Source of the DNA: Kordia jejudonensis
Lineage (GTDB): Bacteria > Bacteroidota > Bacteroidia > Flavobacteriales > Flavobacteriaceae
Direction: 5' to 3'
DNA: 64,000 nucleotides
Assembly (NCBI RefSeq): GCF_001005315.1
Contig: NZ_LBMG01000024.1
Location: forward strand, 1-64,000
Shown: positions 17,651 to 27,360 of the stretch, piece by piece
Layout of the letters: each line of letters starts with the position of its first letter
How positions within the stretch are numbered: position 1 is the first letter of the stretch
Notes under the pieces: generated by a model
Databases searched by the model: none
What the model was told of the DNA's origin: nothing
The model's input: only the letters and a program-made list of their open reading frames with translations
Position numbers and translations under genes: made by a program

Positions 17651-18399
17651 AAGTAATTATCATAGATGACGAACGCAAAGCAAGAAACTTATTGCACATT
17701 TTGATAGCTGAAAACTGCCCAAAAATCAAAGAAATATATGAAGCGGAAGACTTACTTTCTGGTGTAGAATTGATCAAGAAAGAACGTCCACAAATCGTGT
17801 TTTTAGACATTGAAATGCCAGAACACTCAGGTTTGGAAATCATGAATTTTTTAGACAAGGAAAATTTCAATTTCGAAATTATTTTCACAACTGCATACAG
17901 CGAATATGCTATCAAAGCATTTCAACTTTCAGCAATTGATTACTTACTAAAGCCTGTACGTGCAACACAAATACAAGAAGCAGTTGAAAAAGCACTCAAA
18001 CACATCGGGAAATCGCAAATCAACATAAAACTAGAAGAACTCAAAAAAAGTTTGGCGTCTTCCAACTTTAACAAAATAGGATTGCCATTTTCAGATGGTT
18101 TCAAATTTGTAAACTTTAACGAAATTATCTTACTTGAAGCTGACGGCATGTACACCAAAATTACGACCCTAAACGAATCGGAAATCTTAGTCAGCAAACC
18201 GCTCAAACACTTTGTGGCTTTACTTGGAAAAATAAAAACCTTCTACAAGCCGCATCGTTCCTATCTTATCAACCTAACATACATCAAAGAATACATCAAA
18301 AAAGATGGTGGTTATATCATCATGGATAACAACGAAACGGTTTCTATTTCTAAAGACAAAAAAGAAGAATTTCTTGCCATTGTTCAGAATATAGGATAA
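17647..18399 (+). CDS. LytTR-family response regulator
   Basis: A 250-aa protein with a receiver domain (1-120) and a LytTR DNA-binding domain (about 150-247). The acidic pocket is Asp7-Asp8 in IIDDERKA, the phosphorylation site is Asp54 in FLDIEMPEHSG, and Lys is in DYLLKPVR. The LytTR part shows LLEADGMYTKI and FYKPHRSYLINLTYI. It overlaps the histidine kinase by ATGA and so is translationally coupled to it. The next genes on the strand encode surface and secreted proteins that could be its targets; this is inference from position only. Confidence 0.94.
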   Translation: MKVIIIDDERKARNLLHILIAENCPKIKEIYEAEDLLSGVELIKKERPQIVFLDIEMPEHSGLEIMNFLDKENFNFEIIFTTAYSEYAIKAFQLSAIDYLLKPVRATQIQEAVEKALKHIGKSQINIKLEELKKSLASSNFNKIGLPFSDGFKFVNFNEIILLEADGMYTKITTLNESEILVSKPLKHFVALLGKIKTFYKPHRSYLINLTYIKEYIKKDGGYIIMDNNETVSISKDKKEEFLAIVQNIG

Positions 18400-18568
18400 C
18401 TTCAATGAAAGAAAAAACATAAGAGCATTTTAGATAAATCTGTAAAGAGCATCTTCAAAAAAATACCAAGAAACGTTTAGCAACTCAAAGCTAACTTTCA
18501 GAAGATCATCAGAAATACATATAGCATGTCAGATACTTTTGCCTTCATAAACTATAAATTATATTATA

Positions 18569-21500
18569 ATGAAGACAAAAGTATTTTTAATACTACTCTT
18601 TGTAAGTTTAACTACTTACGCAAGTACGTCAACTATAAGTTCAGAAGTAGAGCGCAGGTTTACTTGCTTGCCAGAAAATGTTGCTGTGTACAACATTGCT
18701 CCAAACTCGGCCGAGGTATCATGGACATCTTCTTCAACAGATACAACGGTACGATATGTACAATTTGGGTTTCCCTTTTCCTTAGGAACAAGTATCACTA
18801 ACATTCCAGGAAATACGCAAACGATAACTGGTTTAAACGCTAATACATCTTACGATGTGTATGTGCAAGGAAACTGTAATGGAACTACATCAGCTTGGAC
18901 TTTAGCCACCAACTTTACCACATTGAGCGGAAGTATTATTCATGTTAATCATGCTGCTTCAGGAACAAATGACGGGACAACTTGGAATAATGCCTTCGTA
19001 AAGTTGGAAGATGCTTTGGCAATTGCTACTGGAAATGATCAAGTTTGGGTAGCACAAGGTGTGTATATTCCAACGACTACAAATTCGAATTCTAGAAAGG
19101 CAACTTTTAATGTACGAACAGGTACAAAACTTTATGGAGGATTCAGTGGAACTGAAACGACTGTTTCTGAAAGAGATGTAGTCAACAATAGAACGATACT
19201 TAGTGGAGATTTAAACGGAGATGATAATGATACAATAACCGATGCTGAGGCTACACGTCAAGATAACGCATACCATGTATTGAGCATGAGAAGAGCTATT
19301 AGTGATGTGTTAATTGATGGATTTACAATTTCTGGCGGAAATGCTAACGGAGGTACCGTAACTTGGGGATCTGTAATTACACAATTTTCAGATTCAAGAG
19401 GAGCTGCCATTTATTTAAACCCAGTTGTCACAGGGGAAAATGTTACAGCAACAGTTCAAAATTGTATTTTGGAAAAAAATTCAGCAACAAACAATAGCGT
19501 TTTTGCAGGTTTTGGACCTATAAACGCAGCAACTTTTAACAGAGATTTTACTGGGAATTTTACAAATTGTGTAATTAAAAACAATTATTCTTTAAACTCC
19601 TCTGCGTTTCAATACCAAGGATCTACAGGTCAAGGATATAATGCTTATGGAACCATAACGAACAGCTTATTTTATAACAATACATCTGTAAATGGTTCAT
19701 CGTGTTTGTCGCTAATAGCCAGTACAGCGAATGGCGGAAACACAGGAGGAATGAATGTTAGTGTTATCAATTCAACTTTTGCTAATAATACAGGTCTTTC
19801 TGGAAGTGTTGTTGAAATGGCTCAGGCTTCAAACAGTAGAATAAGAAATTCTATTATCTATAACAACGGAAGTACAACACCATTTACAATTACAGCATCT
19901 GGTTCTACAGTATCAAATAGTATAGTAGAAGGCGGACAGCAAAGTGCCACAGATGTAGATCCTCTATTTGCCAACTTAACAGAAAATCAAATTATTTTGC
20001 AAACTGGATCTCCAGCTATAGATACAGGAGACAACAGTTACATTCCTAGTACTATTATCAACGATTTAAATGGTAGAAATCGTTATGTGAACACGACCGT
20101 TGATATGGGAGCTTTTGAATATGGAAATTTAGATTGTAGTGGAACACCATCAAATATTATCGGAACAAATATTACCTTTACTTCAATAGACCTTAGTTGG
20201 ACAGCTGGCGGAGATGAATCTGTTTGGGACATTGTGTATGTAGCATCAGGACAACCAATTTCTTCTGGAACAGTAGTCTACAGTGTTGGTAATCCGTTTA
20301 CAATTTCAGGATTAACGCCTAATACTACCTATGATATCAGCATAGTTGCTTCCTGTGTTGCATCTCAAGGTGTAGGTGCTGCTTCTTATACCTTTACAAC
20401 GGTAGATCCGACATTGTATGTGGATAAGGATGCGTCAGGAACCAATGACGGCTCTTCGTGGGCAAATGCTTTTACAAAACTAGAAGATGCACTTCCTTTA
20501 GCAAATAATTTAAGACCTATATGGGTAGCAGATGGCACGTATATACCAAGTACGACTGATACGAATACAAGAAAAGCAACCTTCTCGATTTTAGGCAATA
20601 CAAAAATTTATGGCGGATTTAACGGAACAGAGACAACCATCACAGAAAGAAATCCGAAAACGAATATTACAATACTATCTGGTGATTTAAATGGAGATGA
20701 TAATGCTAGTATTCTCGATACTGAAGCAACAAGGCAAGATAATTCATATCATGTGGTTTCCATCAGAGGTGATGTTCAAAATATAGTAGTTGATGGTTTC
20801 ACAATAACAAGTGGAAATGCAAACGGTGTTGCAAATAATAGTTGTTCAACTCCAGCAATAGATCAATCTTATGACTTAAGAGGTGGAGCAATTTATGTAA
20901 ATCCTTATGTTTCAGGAAGTAGCTTAGCAGCTCAATTTAAAAACTGTATACTTGAAAACAATTCAGGTATTAGTGTTGCTGTATACGCATCTTTTACACC
21001 TTGTGGAGTATCAAACTTAACGCATGACGTGGATTTTGAATCGTGTATTATTAGAGGAAATTATTCTCAGGACTTGGCTGCAATGTTCTTTTCGGGAGCG
21101 CAACAGTTTAATCTGTATGGAAAAGGATCTGTTGTAAATAGTTTATTTTACAATAACACTTCTGCAAACAATTCATCTTGTTTGTATTTAGGTGCTAGCA
21201 CTGGCGGAAATGCTACTGCTTTAGAATTTGAAATGATCAACTCAACATTGGCTAATAATGTTGGAGTTAATGACAACGTTATAACAATGGTTCAGGCTTC
21301 TAATAGTACCATTAAAAATAGTATTATCTATGGAAATGGAGCTGGCACTGGTTTTCCTATCGCAATTACAACCTCATTTTCCGTAGTCAACAATAGTATT
21401 GTGGAACTTGGAATGATAGGAGGCGCTAATAGTGATCCATTATTTACCAATGCTTCAACAAATGACTATACATTGCAAGCAAGTTCGCCAGCTATAAATG

Positions 21501-22378
21501 CAGGAGACAATGCTTCTTTACCAGTTACTATAGTTGAAGATTTAAATGGAAATGCTCGTACAGTAGATACTACGGTAGATATGGGTGCATTTGAATATGA
21601 TGTAAACTTAAATATAGTTCTCAGTCCAAAAATATACCTACAAGGCGCAATGTTAAATGCTAGTGGTGGTAATATGACCGACAATTTAAGAGTTGGAAAT
21701 AGCTTGCCAATACTATCGCCTTATGCAGATGGCGTATCTTGTAATGCTACTGTTTTTGCAGTCACAGGAAATAATGCCATTGTAGATTGGGTATGGGTAG
21801 AACTAAGAGATGCAACCACGAATACTACGATTATAGATGCACAATCGGCATTGCTACAGCGTGATGGTGATGTAGTTGGAATAGATGGAATGTCTTCATT
21901 AGTTTTCAACAAAACTATTGGTAATTATTACATAGCTGTTAAGCATAGAAATCACTTGGGGATTATGACAAATACAACTTTCAGTTTGAATAGTACAGCT
22001 ACAATTGTAGATTTCACAGATGCAAACAATCAAATCACTTATGGAACAGATGCACAAACTACTTTTGGAATGCCAAGCGGTTTGGTTGGAATGTGGTCTG
22101 GAAATGTAAACGGAGACATTATAGTACAATATTCTGGAACTACACCTGATACGCCAAATCTGTTGTCGGCAGTATTGAACGATTCAGGCAATTTCTTGAA
22201 TTTCCCAACCTATGTGCTCACTGGCTACAATGCTTTTGATGTAAACATGGATGGAAACACACAATACACAGGAACTACGCCTGATACACCTTTCATTCTA
22301 CAAAATGTATTAGCGCATCCAGGGAATTTTTTAAACTTCAGCACGTATCAAATTCAAGAACAATTACCAGAAAACTAA
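18569..22378 (+). CDS. Large secreted surface protein with two Fn3/right-handed-helix repeats
   Basis: A 1269-aa protein with signal peptide (VFLILLFVSLTTYAS). Layout: fibronectin-type-III-like domain (about 32-115); a parallel-beta-helix (choice-of-anchor Q type) module (about 125-515) starting with HVNHAASGTNDGTTWNNAF; a second Fn3 (about 520-608); a second homologous helix module (about 612-1005) starting with LYVDKDASGTNDGSSWANAF; and a C-terminal beta domain (1010-1269) with DGNTQYTGTTPDTP. Each helix module holds a near-identical TILSGDLNGDDN turn. No standard type A T9SS tail is seen; it ends QEQLPEN. Probably an adhesin or polysaccharide-binding protein, exported with the T9SS cargo encoded 22 bp downstream. 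Confidence 0.88.
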   Translation: MKTKVFLILLFVSLTTYASTSTISSEVERRFTCLPENVAVYNIAPNSAEVSWTSSSTDTTVRYVQFGFPFSLGTSITNIPGNTQTITGLNANTSYDVYVQGNCNGTTSAWTLATNFTTLSGSIIHVNHAASGTNDGTTWNNAFVKLEDALAIATGNDQVWVAQGVYIPTTTNSNSRKATFNVRTGTKLYGGFSGTETTVSERDVVNNRTILSGDLNGDDNDTITDAEATRQDNAYHVLSMRRAISDVLIDGFTISGGNANGGTVTWGSVITQFSDSRGAAIYLNPVVTGENVTATVQNCILEKNSATNNSVFAGFGPINAATFNRDFTGNFTNCVIKNNYSLNSSAFQYQGSTGQGYNAYGTITNSLFYNNTSVNGSSCLSLIASTANGGNTGGMNVSVINSTFANNTGLSGSVVEMAQASNSRIRNSIIYNNGSTTPFTITASGSTVSNSIVEGGQQSATDVDPLFANLTENQIILQTGSPAIDTGDNSYIPSTIINDLNGRNRYVNTTVDMGAFEYGNLDCSGTPSNIIGTNITFTSIDLSWTAGGDESVWDIVYVASGQPISSGTVVYSVGNPFTISGLTPNTTYDISIVASCVASQGVGAASYTFTTVDPTLYVDKDASGTNDGSSWANAFTKLEDALPLANNLRPIWVADGTYIPSTTDTNTRKATFSILGNTKIYGGFNGTETTITERNPKTNITILSGDLNGDDNASILDTEATRQDNSYHVVSIRGDVQNIVVDGFTITSGNANGVANNSCSTPAIDQSYDLRGGAIYVNPYVSGSSLAAQFKNCILENNSGISVAVYASFTPCGVSNLTHDVDFESCIIRGNYSQDLAAMFFSGAQQFNLYGKGSVVNSLFYNNTSANNSSCLYLGASTGGNATALEFEMINSTLANNVGVNDNVITMVQASNSTIKNSIIYGNGAGTGFPIAITTSFSVVNNSIVELGMIGGANSDPLFTNASTNDYTLQASSPAINAGDNASLPVTIVEDLNGNARTVDTTVDMGAFEYDVNLNIVLSPKIYLQGAMLNASGGNMTDNLRVGNSLPILSPYADGVSCNATVFAVTGNNAIVDWVWVELRDATTNTTIIDAQSALLQRDGDVVGIDGMSSLVFNKTIGNYYIAVKHRNHLGIMTNTTFSLNSTATIVDFTDANNQITYGTDAQTTFGMPSGLVGMWSGNVNGDIIVQYSGTTPDTPNLLSAVLNDSGNFLNFPTYVLTGYNAFDVNMDGNTQYTGTTPDTPFILQNVLAHPGNFLNFSTYQIQEQLPEN

Positions 22379-22400
22379 TTAACAGATTCACAAGTACATT

Positions 22401-23216
22401 ATGAAAAAAATCACTTTAATTTTAGTCTTTACATTGCTATTTGCGTTGTTCTCAAATACGGCAAATGCTCAAGATGGATATACATATACGTTGCAACACA
22501 ATAATGGATACAGTTTTACGGTGCAAGCCGTTCCGAATGCCAGCGCTAATAATTTCGCGACTTCGGTACAGAGCTACGGATTTACCATCATTCTTCCAGA
22601 TGGAGTCACCATTACCACTTCGTCATCTCTAGGAGGTGCTGCAAGTGCTACATTTTTTGATGGTAACAACGTATCTATGCCAACTATTGATGGATATTTA
22701 ATTACAGAAACGCTAGGAAGTCCAGCAACATTAACAGCTCCATCTGCGGGTACAAACACTGATTTATACACCTTTGTTGTCAATGGAAATCCTGTCAATG
22801 GCGAGTTGAAAATTTTAGAAAACAACTCAGCTCTTGCCAATTCGGTCACACCTTTAAAATCGTTTATGCAAGCAGATATGGTAGACGATGGATCAGCGCA
22901 ATATACCAATGTTGTAGATCCAAACGCATTAGCAGTTTCAGGAATGAGCACATTTAATTTTGCAACACTAAGCATCAACGATGTTGAACTTTTGGATACT
23001 GATGTGAAAATCTATCCGAATCCAGCGTCAAATATCTTAAACATTCAAACCAATACAATGATAACAAAGGTTGAAATCTTCAATCTATTAGGAAAAAAAG
23101 TAGTGCAAGCCAATACTACAGAAATCAATGTTTCTCAACTTTCGGAAGGAATGTATGTAATGAAACTTACTTCTGTAGAAGGAGCACAAATTACCAAACG
23201 TTTTATAAAGCAATAA
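22401..23216 (+). CDS. T9SS type A cargo protein, unknown function
   Basis: The 271-aa protein begins with a signal peptide (ITLILVFTLLFALFSNTANA). The central 160 residues form a beta-rich domain of no recognised family. The C-terminal 75 residues are a type A T9SS sorting domain: VKIYPNPASNILNI, KVEIFNLLGKKV, INVSQLSEGMYVMKL and a terminal KRFIKQ. The sorting domain directs export through the outer membrane and surface attachment or release. It starts 22 bp after the large surface protein, so the two are probably cotranscribed and may interact outside the cell. Confidence 0.92.
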   Translation: MKKITLILVFTLLFALFSNTANAQDGYTYTLQHNNGYSFTVQAVPNASANNFATSVQSYGFTIILPDGVTITTSSSLGGAASATFFDGNNVSMPTIDGYLITETLGSPATLTAPSAGTNTDLYTFVVNGNPVNGELKILENNSALANSVTPLKSFMQADMVDDGSAQYTNVVDPNALAVSGMSTFNFATLSINDVELLDTDVKIYPNPASNILNIQTNTMITKVEIFNLLGKKVVQANTTEINVSQLSEGMYVMKLTSVEGAQITKRFIKQ

Positions 23217-23242
23217 TTTATAGTTTATATTATTGTGTAAAT

Positions 23243-23276
23243 CCTGCGAGTTGCGCAAATGCTTGCAGGGTTTTTT
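23243..23276 (+). terminator. Terminator after the T9SS cargo gene
   Basis: CCTGC at 23243-23247 pairs with GCAGG at 23264-23268, with some pairing inside the loop, followed by six T residues. It lies 26 bp after the stop. Confidence 0.75.
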
Positions 23277-23323
23277 AAAACTTTAAAAAAATAATTATAC
23301 CCAAGCCAATAATTACGAATGCC

Positions 23324-23363
23324 AAACAATCGGATTGTACATCCATACAGTTCGATTGTTTTT
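23324..23363 (+). terminator. Second hairpin with T-run upstream of the 23394 gene
   Basis: AAACAATCG (23324-23332) pairs perfectly with CGATTGTTT (23353-23361) around a 20-base loop and is followed by a short T-run. It could be a back-up terminator, or a leader hairpin of the gene starting 31 bases later. Confidence 0.45.
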
Positions 23364-23393
23364 AAAACAAAAATAATCCAAACAATCATTTAT

Positions 23394-23714
23394 ATGAAAA
23401 TTACCATCACACTACTAAGTTTAGTTGCCATGTGTTCTTTTGCAGAAATACAGCTAGATGCGTTACAAACGGTAGAACATACAGAAGCAATCTACGGAAG
23501 TAGTTTTTCGCTTATAAACGATACCAAAAACAAAGTGTCAATCTACACTGGAAGCGGTTACGTAACGTTGAACAAAGGAAGTAAAACAAGCATTTCTTGC
23601 AAAGTTGGAAAAACGGTGCATTGGGCAAGTAAAGGAAAAAAAGGAGATGTCATTTTCAAAATCAAAAGTGATATGTGTGGCGAAACCATCAAACTTTCTA
23701 AAGTAATGGACTAA
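23394..23714 (+). CDS. Small exported hypothetical protein, 106 aa
   Basis: The reading frame extends upstream to 23319, but ATG 23394 places a signal peptide first (ITITLLSLVAMCSFA), so this start is preferred. The mature part is about 88 residues with SIYTGSGYVTLNKGSKTSISCKVGKTVHWASKGKKG, a compact beta-type domain with two cysteines that may form a disulfide. No family is recognised. It stands alone between terminator-like hairpins and the lipoprotein gene at 23921. Probably periplasmic. Confidence 0.7.
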   Translation: MKITITLLSLVAMCSFAEIQLDALQTVEHTEAIYGSSFSLINDTKNKVSIYTGSGYVTLNKGSKTSISCKVGKTVHWASKGKKGDVIFKIKSDMCGETIKLSKVMD

Positions 23715-23920
23715 AAAAAACATTTAAACATTTTTTAAAAGGGGAAGAAAGTGCAAACTTTCTTTAGTATTCAAAAGGAGAATCTACAATTGTGGGTTCT
23801 CTTTTTTTTGCGGAACGGTTTGTTAATTAATTGTTAACTAAGGTTTTAAAGTAAAATTAATCAGGTTTTTCGTAAAGAATTAGTGCCAAATAAAAGTACA
23901 TTCAAGAAAAATTAAAAACC

Positions 23921-25225
23921 ATGAAAAAGAAACAATTTAATCACAAAAAACTTCGACTGAAGAAAAAAACAAATTTTACAATACTAGTAGTACTATTTCT
24001 CACAATGTTTTCCTGTACTAACGATCTTGATGAAAATGTTGAAATCGCTGAAGCCAAGGCAATTACCGAAACAGTTGAACCCAAATTAATAGAGCTATCC
24101 ATCACATCATTATCGGAAATTAATGATCCTCTTTTATCCAATCAATTTTCTAACACTGTAAATCAGATTAAGGAAATTATTTCAAGCGAATCAGGTAAAC
24201 TTATGGCCAAGCATAATCTAAATGATTTAGTGATTAATGAAGATAATGTAATGGTTGGCACCAAAACTGATGGATCAACATCGTATATCTTCTCTGTAAA
24301 TATACCAAGTAAGAATACGAAAGAAGAGCAAAAGTTGCATACCTATGTAACGTTGAATTTTGACGCGAACGGAAACTTGAACAATCACTTGCAGATAGGC
24401 GCAGAGCAACTCATATATTTCGATTCCAAAGGAAGTGTGCTGACAAACAATACCAACAATGCAAAATATGGTTATTACTCTCCAAAACCTTCTAACAAAC
24501 CGAGTAAAGCACCAAAAAGTGTACTTTGTAATTATAATTGGAACGGAAACGCTCCGAGTGTAGTAGCTTCTTATTGTGGTTTCTTTGGCGGATCAACAGG
24601 ACCGGCGCCGATTGAAGTATTAGCTGCAATGTTTCCAGAGTGGTATGTGTATAGTAACGGACAATGGATAGAGTTGAGTTCGCCTAGAGCAATCATTCCG
24701 CTTACCAATGATTATAATGATTTGTATTACATTACCAGTAATGGCAACCTTTTTCCTTTTATGATATTTTATGTCAATGGTTTCCCTTCGCTTAAAAATG
24801 AAATCATTAATTATTACGGTCAAGTGTATATAACGCAATTAGGATATGCACTTACCAATCCTTACAGTCAAACCTATGAAGAAGATCATATTCACAAGCA
24901 AGCCTTTTTAGATTCTTTCATAGAATGGATATATGAAATGCAAAATCAGTCGCCAACAAATTATAATTATTTGACAGCCAATCCTGATGTATTATATGAT
25001 ATTTTTAACTTCTTTGCGGAGTACAATTTAAACAATCCTATAAATGAATATACCTATCTTGGACAACCTTGGTATATATGGCAATACGCACCTAATCCTG
25101 ATGTAAAGTGTATGAATACAGGAGCCGAATTTTTAAAAACACCTGCTGGTTTATTGCTCATGCAACAACTTGGTTCAGGTGCAATAACAATTGAAGGATT
25201 TAGAGCTGGATTGCCTGATTGTTAA
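23921..25225 (+). CDS. Lipoprotein, unknown function, with precursor-like N-terminus
   Basis: A 434-aa protein. Its first 17 residues (MKKKQFNHKKLRLKKKT) closely resemble the leader of the 13960 peptide (MKKKNLTHKELKLNKKV). A hydrophobic helix and a lipobox ending at Cys32 (LFLTMFSC) follow, so it is probably an outer-membrane lipoprotein with an unusually long basic n-region. The middle has a Lys/Pro/Ser linker and the C-terminal part is aromatic-rich, with HIHKQAFLDSFIEWIYEMQ. No known domain is seen. The 90 bases upstream also share blocks with the 13960 gene. It may belong to the same regulon or be a chimera of leader and lipoprotein. Confidence 0.75.
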   Translation: MKKKQFNHKKLRLKKKTNFTILVVLFLTMFSCTNDLDENVEIAEAKAITETVEPKLIELSITSLSEINDPLLSNQFSNTVNQIKEIISSESGKLMAKHNLNDLVINEDNVMVGTKTDGSTSYIFSVNIPSKNTKEEQKLHTYVTLNFDANGNLNNHLQIGAEQLIYFDSKGSVLTNNTNNAKYGYYSPKPSNKPSKAPKSVLCNYNWNGNAPSVVASYCGFFGGSTGPAPIEVLAAMFPEWYVYSNGQWIELSSPRAIIPLTNDYNDLYYITSNGNLFPFMIFYVNGFPSLKNEIINYYGQVYITQLGYALTNPYSQTYEEDHIHKQAFLDSFIEWIYEMQNQSPTNYNYLTANPDVLYDIFNFFAEYNLNNPINEYTYLGQPWYIWQYAPNPDVKCMNTGAEFLKTPAGLLLMQQLGSGAITIEGFRAGLPDC

Positions 25226-25255
25226 ACGGCATCATTTTTAACATAAATCATAATG

Positions 25256-25292
25256 AAAAGTCACTAAGCGTTTTATACTTAGTGACTTTTTA
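25256..25292. terminator. Bidirectional terminator between convergent genes
   Basis: A perfect 13-bp stem (25256-25268 with 25278-25290) with a 9-base loop is flanked by A-run and T-run, so it can end the plus-strand lipoprotein transcript and the minus-strand methyltransferase transcript. Confidence 0.9.
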
Positions 25293-25319
25293 ATATGTAT
25301 AACTTAAATTTTATTTTTC

Positions 25320-25347
25320 AATACTCAATACTCAATACTCAATACTT
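25320..25347. repeat. Heptamer array AATACTC x3 plus AATACTT
   Basis: Four in-phase 7-base units lie between the bidirectional terminator and the 3' end of the methyltransferase gene and overlap its stop codon by two bases. It is a member of the window-wide heptamer family. Confidence 0.75.
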
Positions 25348-26110
25348 ATTTAAAACAAACAGGAATAATTTCGCCTTCCATCAAACAGTATTTTTCTAGT
25401 TCTTCAGGAGTGAACTTTGTCGTGTAATCTTCTTCTTTTACTGTAAACCCGATGCTTCTTAGCTTGTCAAAATAATCACGACCGTACACACGCACATGAT
25501 CGTACTGACCAAAAATTTTAGTACGTTCTTTTTTATCAGTAATCGTATCATCTTCAAACGTAACGTCACGTTCTAAATCTTGTGGAATTTGAAGAATTGC
25601 CATGCCGCCAGGTTTCAACACACGATACAATTCTTGCATGGCTTTGGTGTCATCTGGAATATGCTCCAACACATGATTGCACAAAATAGTATCAAATGAA
25701 TTGTCTGCAAAAGGCAAGTTGCAAATATCCGCTTTTACATCTGCCAACGGTGAAAACAAATCTGTAGTCGTATAGTCTAAATTTTCTTGTTTGCGAAAGC
25801 GTTTATAAAAAGCTTGTTCAGGCGCAAAGTGTAATACTTTTTGTGGTTTGGTAAAGAAATCAGTTTCATTCTGCAAATACAACCACAACAACCGATGGCG
25901 TTCTAACGAAAGTGTGCTCGGCGATAATGCATTTTCACGATTGATGGCATAACCATATGATAAAAACTTTCTAAAACTTTTTCCGTCAATGGGATCCGTA
26001 AATTTGTTTCCTTTTAAAGCAAAAGTAATCATAGGACGTATCCAATAACTCAGCTTAATTAAAAGTGGTCTTGGAATGGTATTGAGTATATATTTAAAAA
26101 GGTTTTTCAC
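25346..26110 (-). CDS. Class I SAM-dependent methyltransferase
   Basis: The 254-aa protein has a methyltransferase-11 type Rossmann fold. Motif I is KVLHFAPEQAF; TTDLFSPLADVKADICNLPF contains the acidic motif II/III; NSFDTILCNHVLEHIPDD and YRVLKPGGMAILQIP are the post motifs. The N-terminal 60 residues are basic and hydrophobic (PRPLLIKLSYWIRPMI), suggesting membrane association or a specific substrate site. The start is GTG at 26110. It is 17 bp downstream of map on the same strand and probably in one transcript with map and the HAD gene. The substrate is unknown. Confidence 0.9.
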   Translation of the reverse strand: MKNLFKYILNTIPRPLLIKLSYWIRPMITFALKGNKFTDPIDGKSFRKFLSYGYAINRENALSPSTLSLERHRLLWLYLQNETDFFTKPQKVLHFAPEQAFYKRFRKQENLDYTTTDLFSPLADVKADICNLPFADNSFDTILCNHVLEHIPDDTKAMQELYRVLKPGGMAILQIPQDLERDVTFEDDTITDKKERTKIFGQYDHVRVYGRDYFDKLRSIGFTVKEEDYTTKFTPEELEKYCLMEGEIIPVCFK

Positions 26111-26127
26111 GAAAGTTTCGAAGTAAT

Positions 26128-26931
26128 TTATTGTCTAAATTCTGCTTCTTCATCACTTTCAATACCTAAAGCATCATAAATATATTGAAATGTAGATAAT
26201 AACTCTGGTTTTCCGTTTACAATAGCAACATCATGTTCAAAATGTGCGCTTGGTTTCCCATCACGAGTTAAAATTGTCCAGCCATCACGGAGTTGTTTAA
26301 TGTTTTTCGTTCCCATGTTAATCATCGGTTCAATAGCAACCACCATACCTTCAATAAATTTCTTTCCGCGACCGCGACGACCGTAGTTTGGCATTTCAGG
26401 ATCTTCGTGCATTTTTCTTCCCAATCCATGACCAACCAATTCACGAACGACACCATAACCAAATGATTCTGTGTATTGCTGAATGGCATGACCAACATCG
26501 CCTACACGATTTCCAACTTTCAATTCACGAATTCCAACATATAACGATTCTTTGGTAACCGTTAATAATTTGGTGACTTCGGGCGTTACTTCTCCGACAG
26601 GAAATGTATATGCATGATCTCCGTAAAAATCGTTCTTAATGGCTCCGCAATCTATGGAAATGATATCGCCTTCTACTAGCGGCGTATTGTTCGGAATTCC
26701 ATGAACTACTTGTGCATTAGGACTCATGCATAAAGTATTTGGGAAGTCATACAAACCTAAAAACCCAGGGATAGCATCTTGTTCACGAATGAATTCTTCT
26801 GCTAATTTATCTAAATATAAGGTTGTAACACCAGGTTTTACTTCGCTGGCTAACATTCCTAATGTTTTGGAAACGACTAAGGCACTTTCGCGCATTAATT
26901 CAATTTCTTCTGTTGTCTTTGCTATGATCAT
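26128..26931 (-). CDS. map: Methionine aminopeptidase, type I
   Basis: The enzyme removes the initiator Met from nascent proteins in the cytoplasm. At 267 aa it is normal for type I. All metal ligands are seen: Asp94, Asp105, His168, Glu201 and Glu232, with substrate-contacting His77. A short C-terminal extension (GIESDEEAEFRQ) follows the fold. The start ATG overlaps the upstream HAD gene by ATGA, indicating translational coupling. Confidence 0.97.
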   Translation of the reverse strand: MIIAKTTEEIELMRESALVVSKTLGMLASEVKPGVTTLYLDKLAEEFIREQDAIPGFLGLYDFPNTLCMSPNAQVVHGIPNNTPLVEGDIISIDCGAIKNDFYGDHAYTFPVGEVTPEVTKLLTVTKESLYVGIRELKVGNRVGDVGHAIQQYTESFGYGVVRELVGHGLGRKMHEDPEMPNYGRRGRGKKFIEGMVVAIEPMINMGTKNIKQLRDGWTILTRDGKPSAHFEHDVAIVNGKPELLSTFQYIYDALGIESDEEAEFRQ

Positions 26932-27332
26932 TTTTTAAGAAAGGAAAACAATCCTTTTTTCTTTTTTAATTGTACGTTCGGTGTTTCTTTGGTAAGTAGC
27001 TGATAAATTTTGCCCCAACCAATAAAACCACCAATATTTCTATCATCAATAAAGTAATCAGCGTTGATTTTTCTGCTCACTTTTCCTTCAAATATTTCTT
27101 CAGGATAACTGTTATTTACAGCATAAAAAACTATGCCGTTTTCTTTACAGAAATCAATAGCTTCCGTTAATTTTTTTCCAGATCTATAAGTCCATAAAAT
27201 CAAACGATGTCCGTCTTCTTCTAGTCGTTTCAACGTTTCAAACGCAAATAGTTGAGGTTTTCCAATTTTAGGATACGCGTCTTCTACGATGGTTCCGTCA
27301 AAATCTACAGCTATTAATAAGCTCTCTTTCAT
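26928..27332 (-). CDS. HAD-family phosphatase, BT0820-like
   Basis: A 134-aa small HAD hydrolase. Motif I is AVDFDGTIVED (nucleophile Asp in the DFDGT block), motif II LILWTYRSG, and the acidic motif III/IV YFIDDRNIGG. No large cap domain is present, as in the BT0820-type minimal HAD group. The basic C-terminal end (LKKKKGLFSFLKK) may touch membrane or nucleic acid. It is the first gene of the map transcript, preceded by a predicted -7 element. The substrate is unknown, probably a small phosphorylated metabolite. Confidence 0.88.
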   Translation of the reverse strand: MKESLLIAVDFDGTIVEDAYPKIGKPQLFAFETLKRLEEDGHRLILWTYRSGKKLTEAIDFCKENGIVFYAVNNSYPEEIFEGKVSRKINADYFIDDRNIGGFIGWGKIYQLLTKETPNVQLKKKKGLFSFLKK

Positions 27333-27360
27333 AATTATTACATCTTCCTATTTAGGACTG

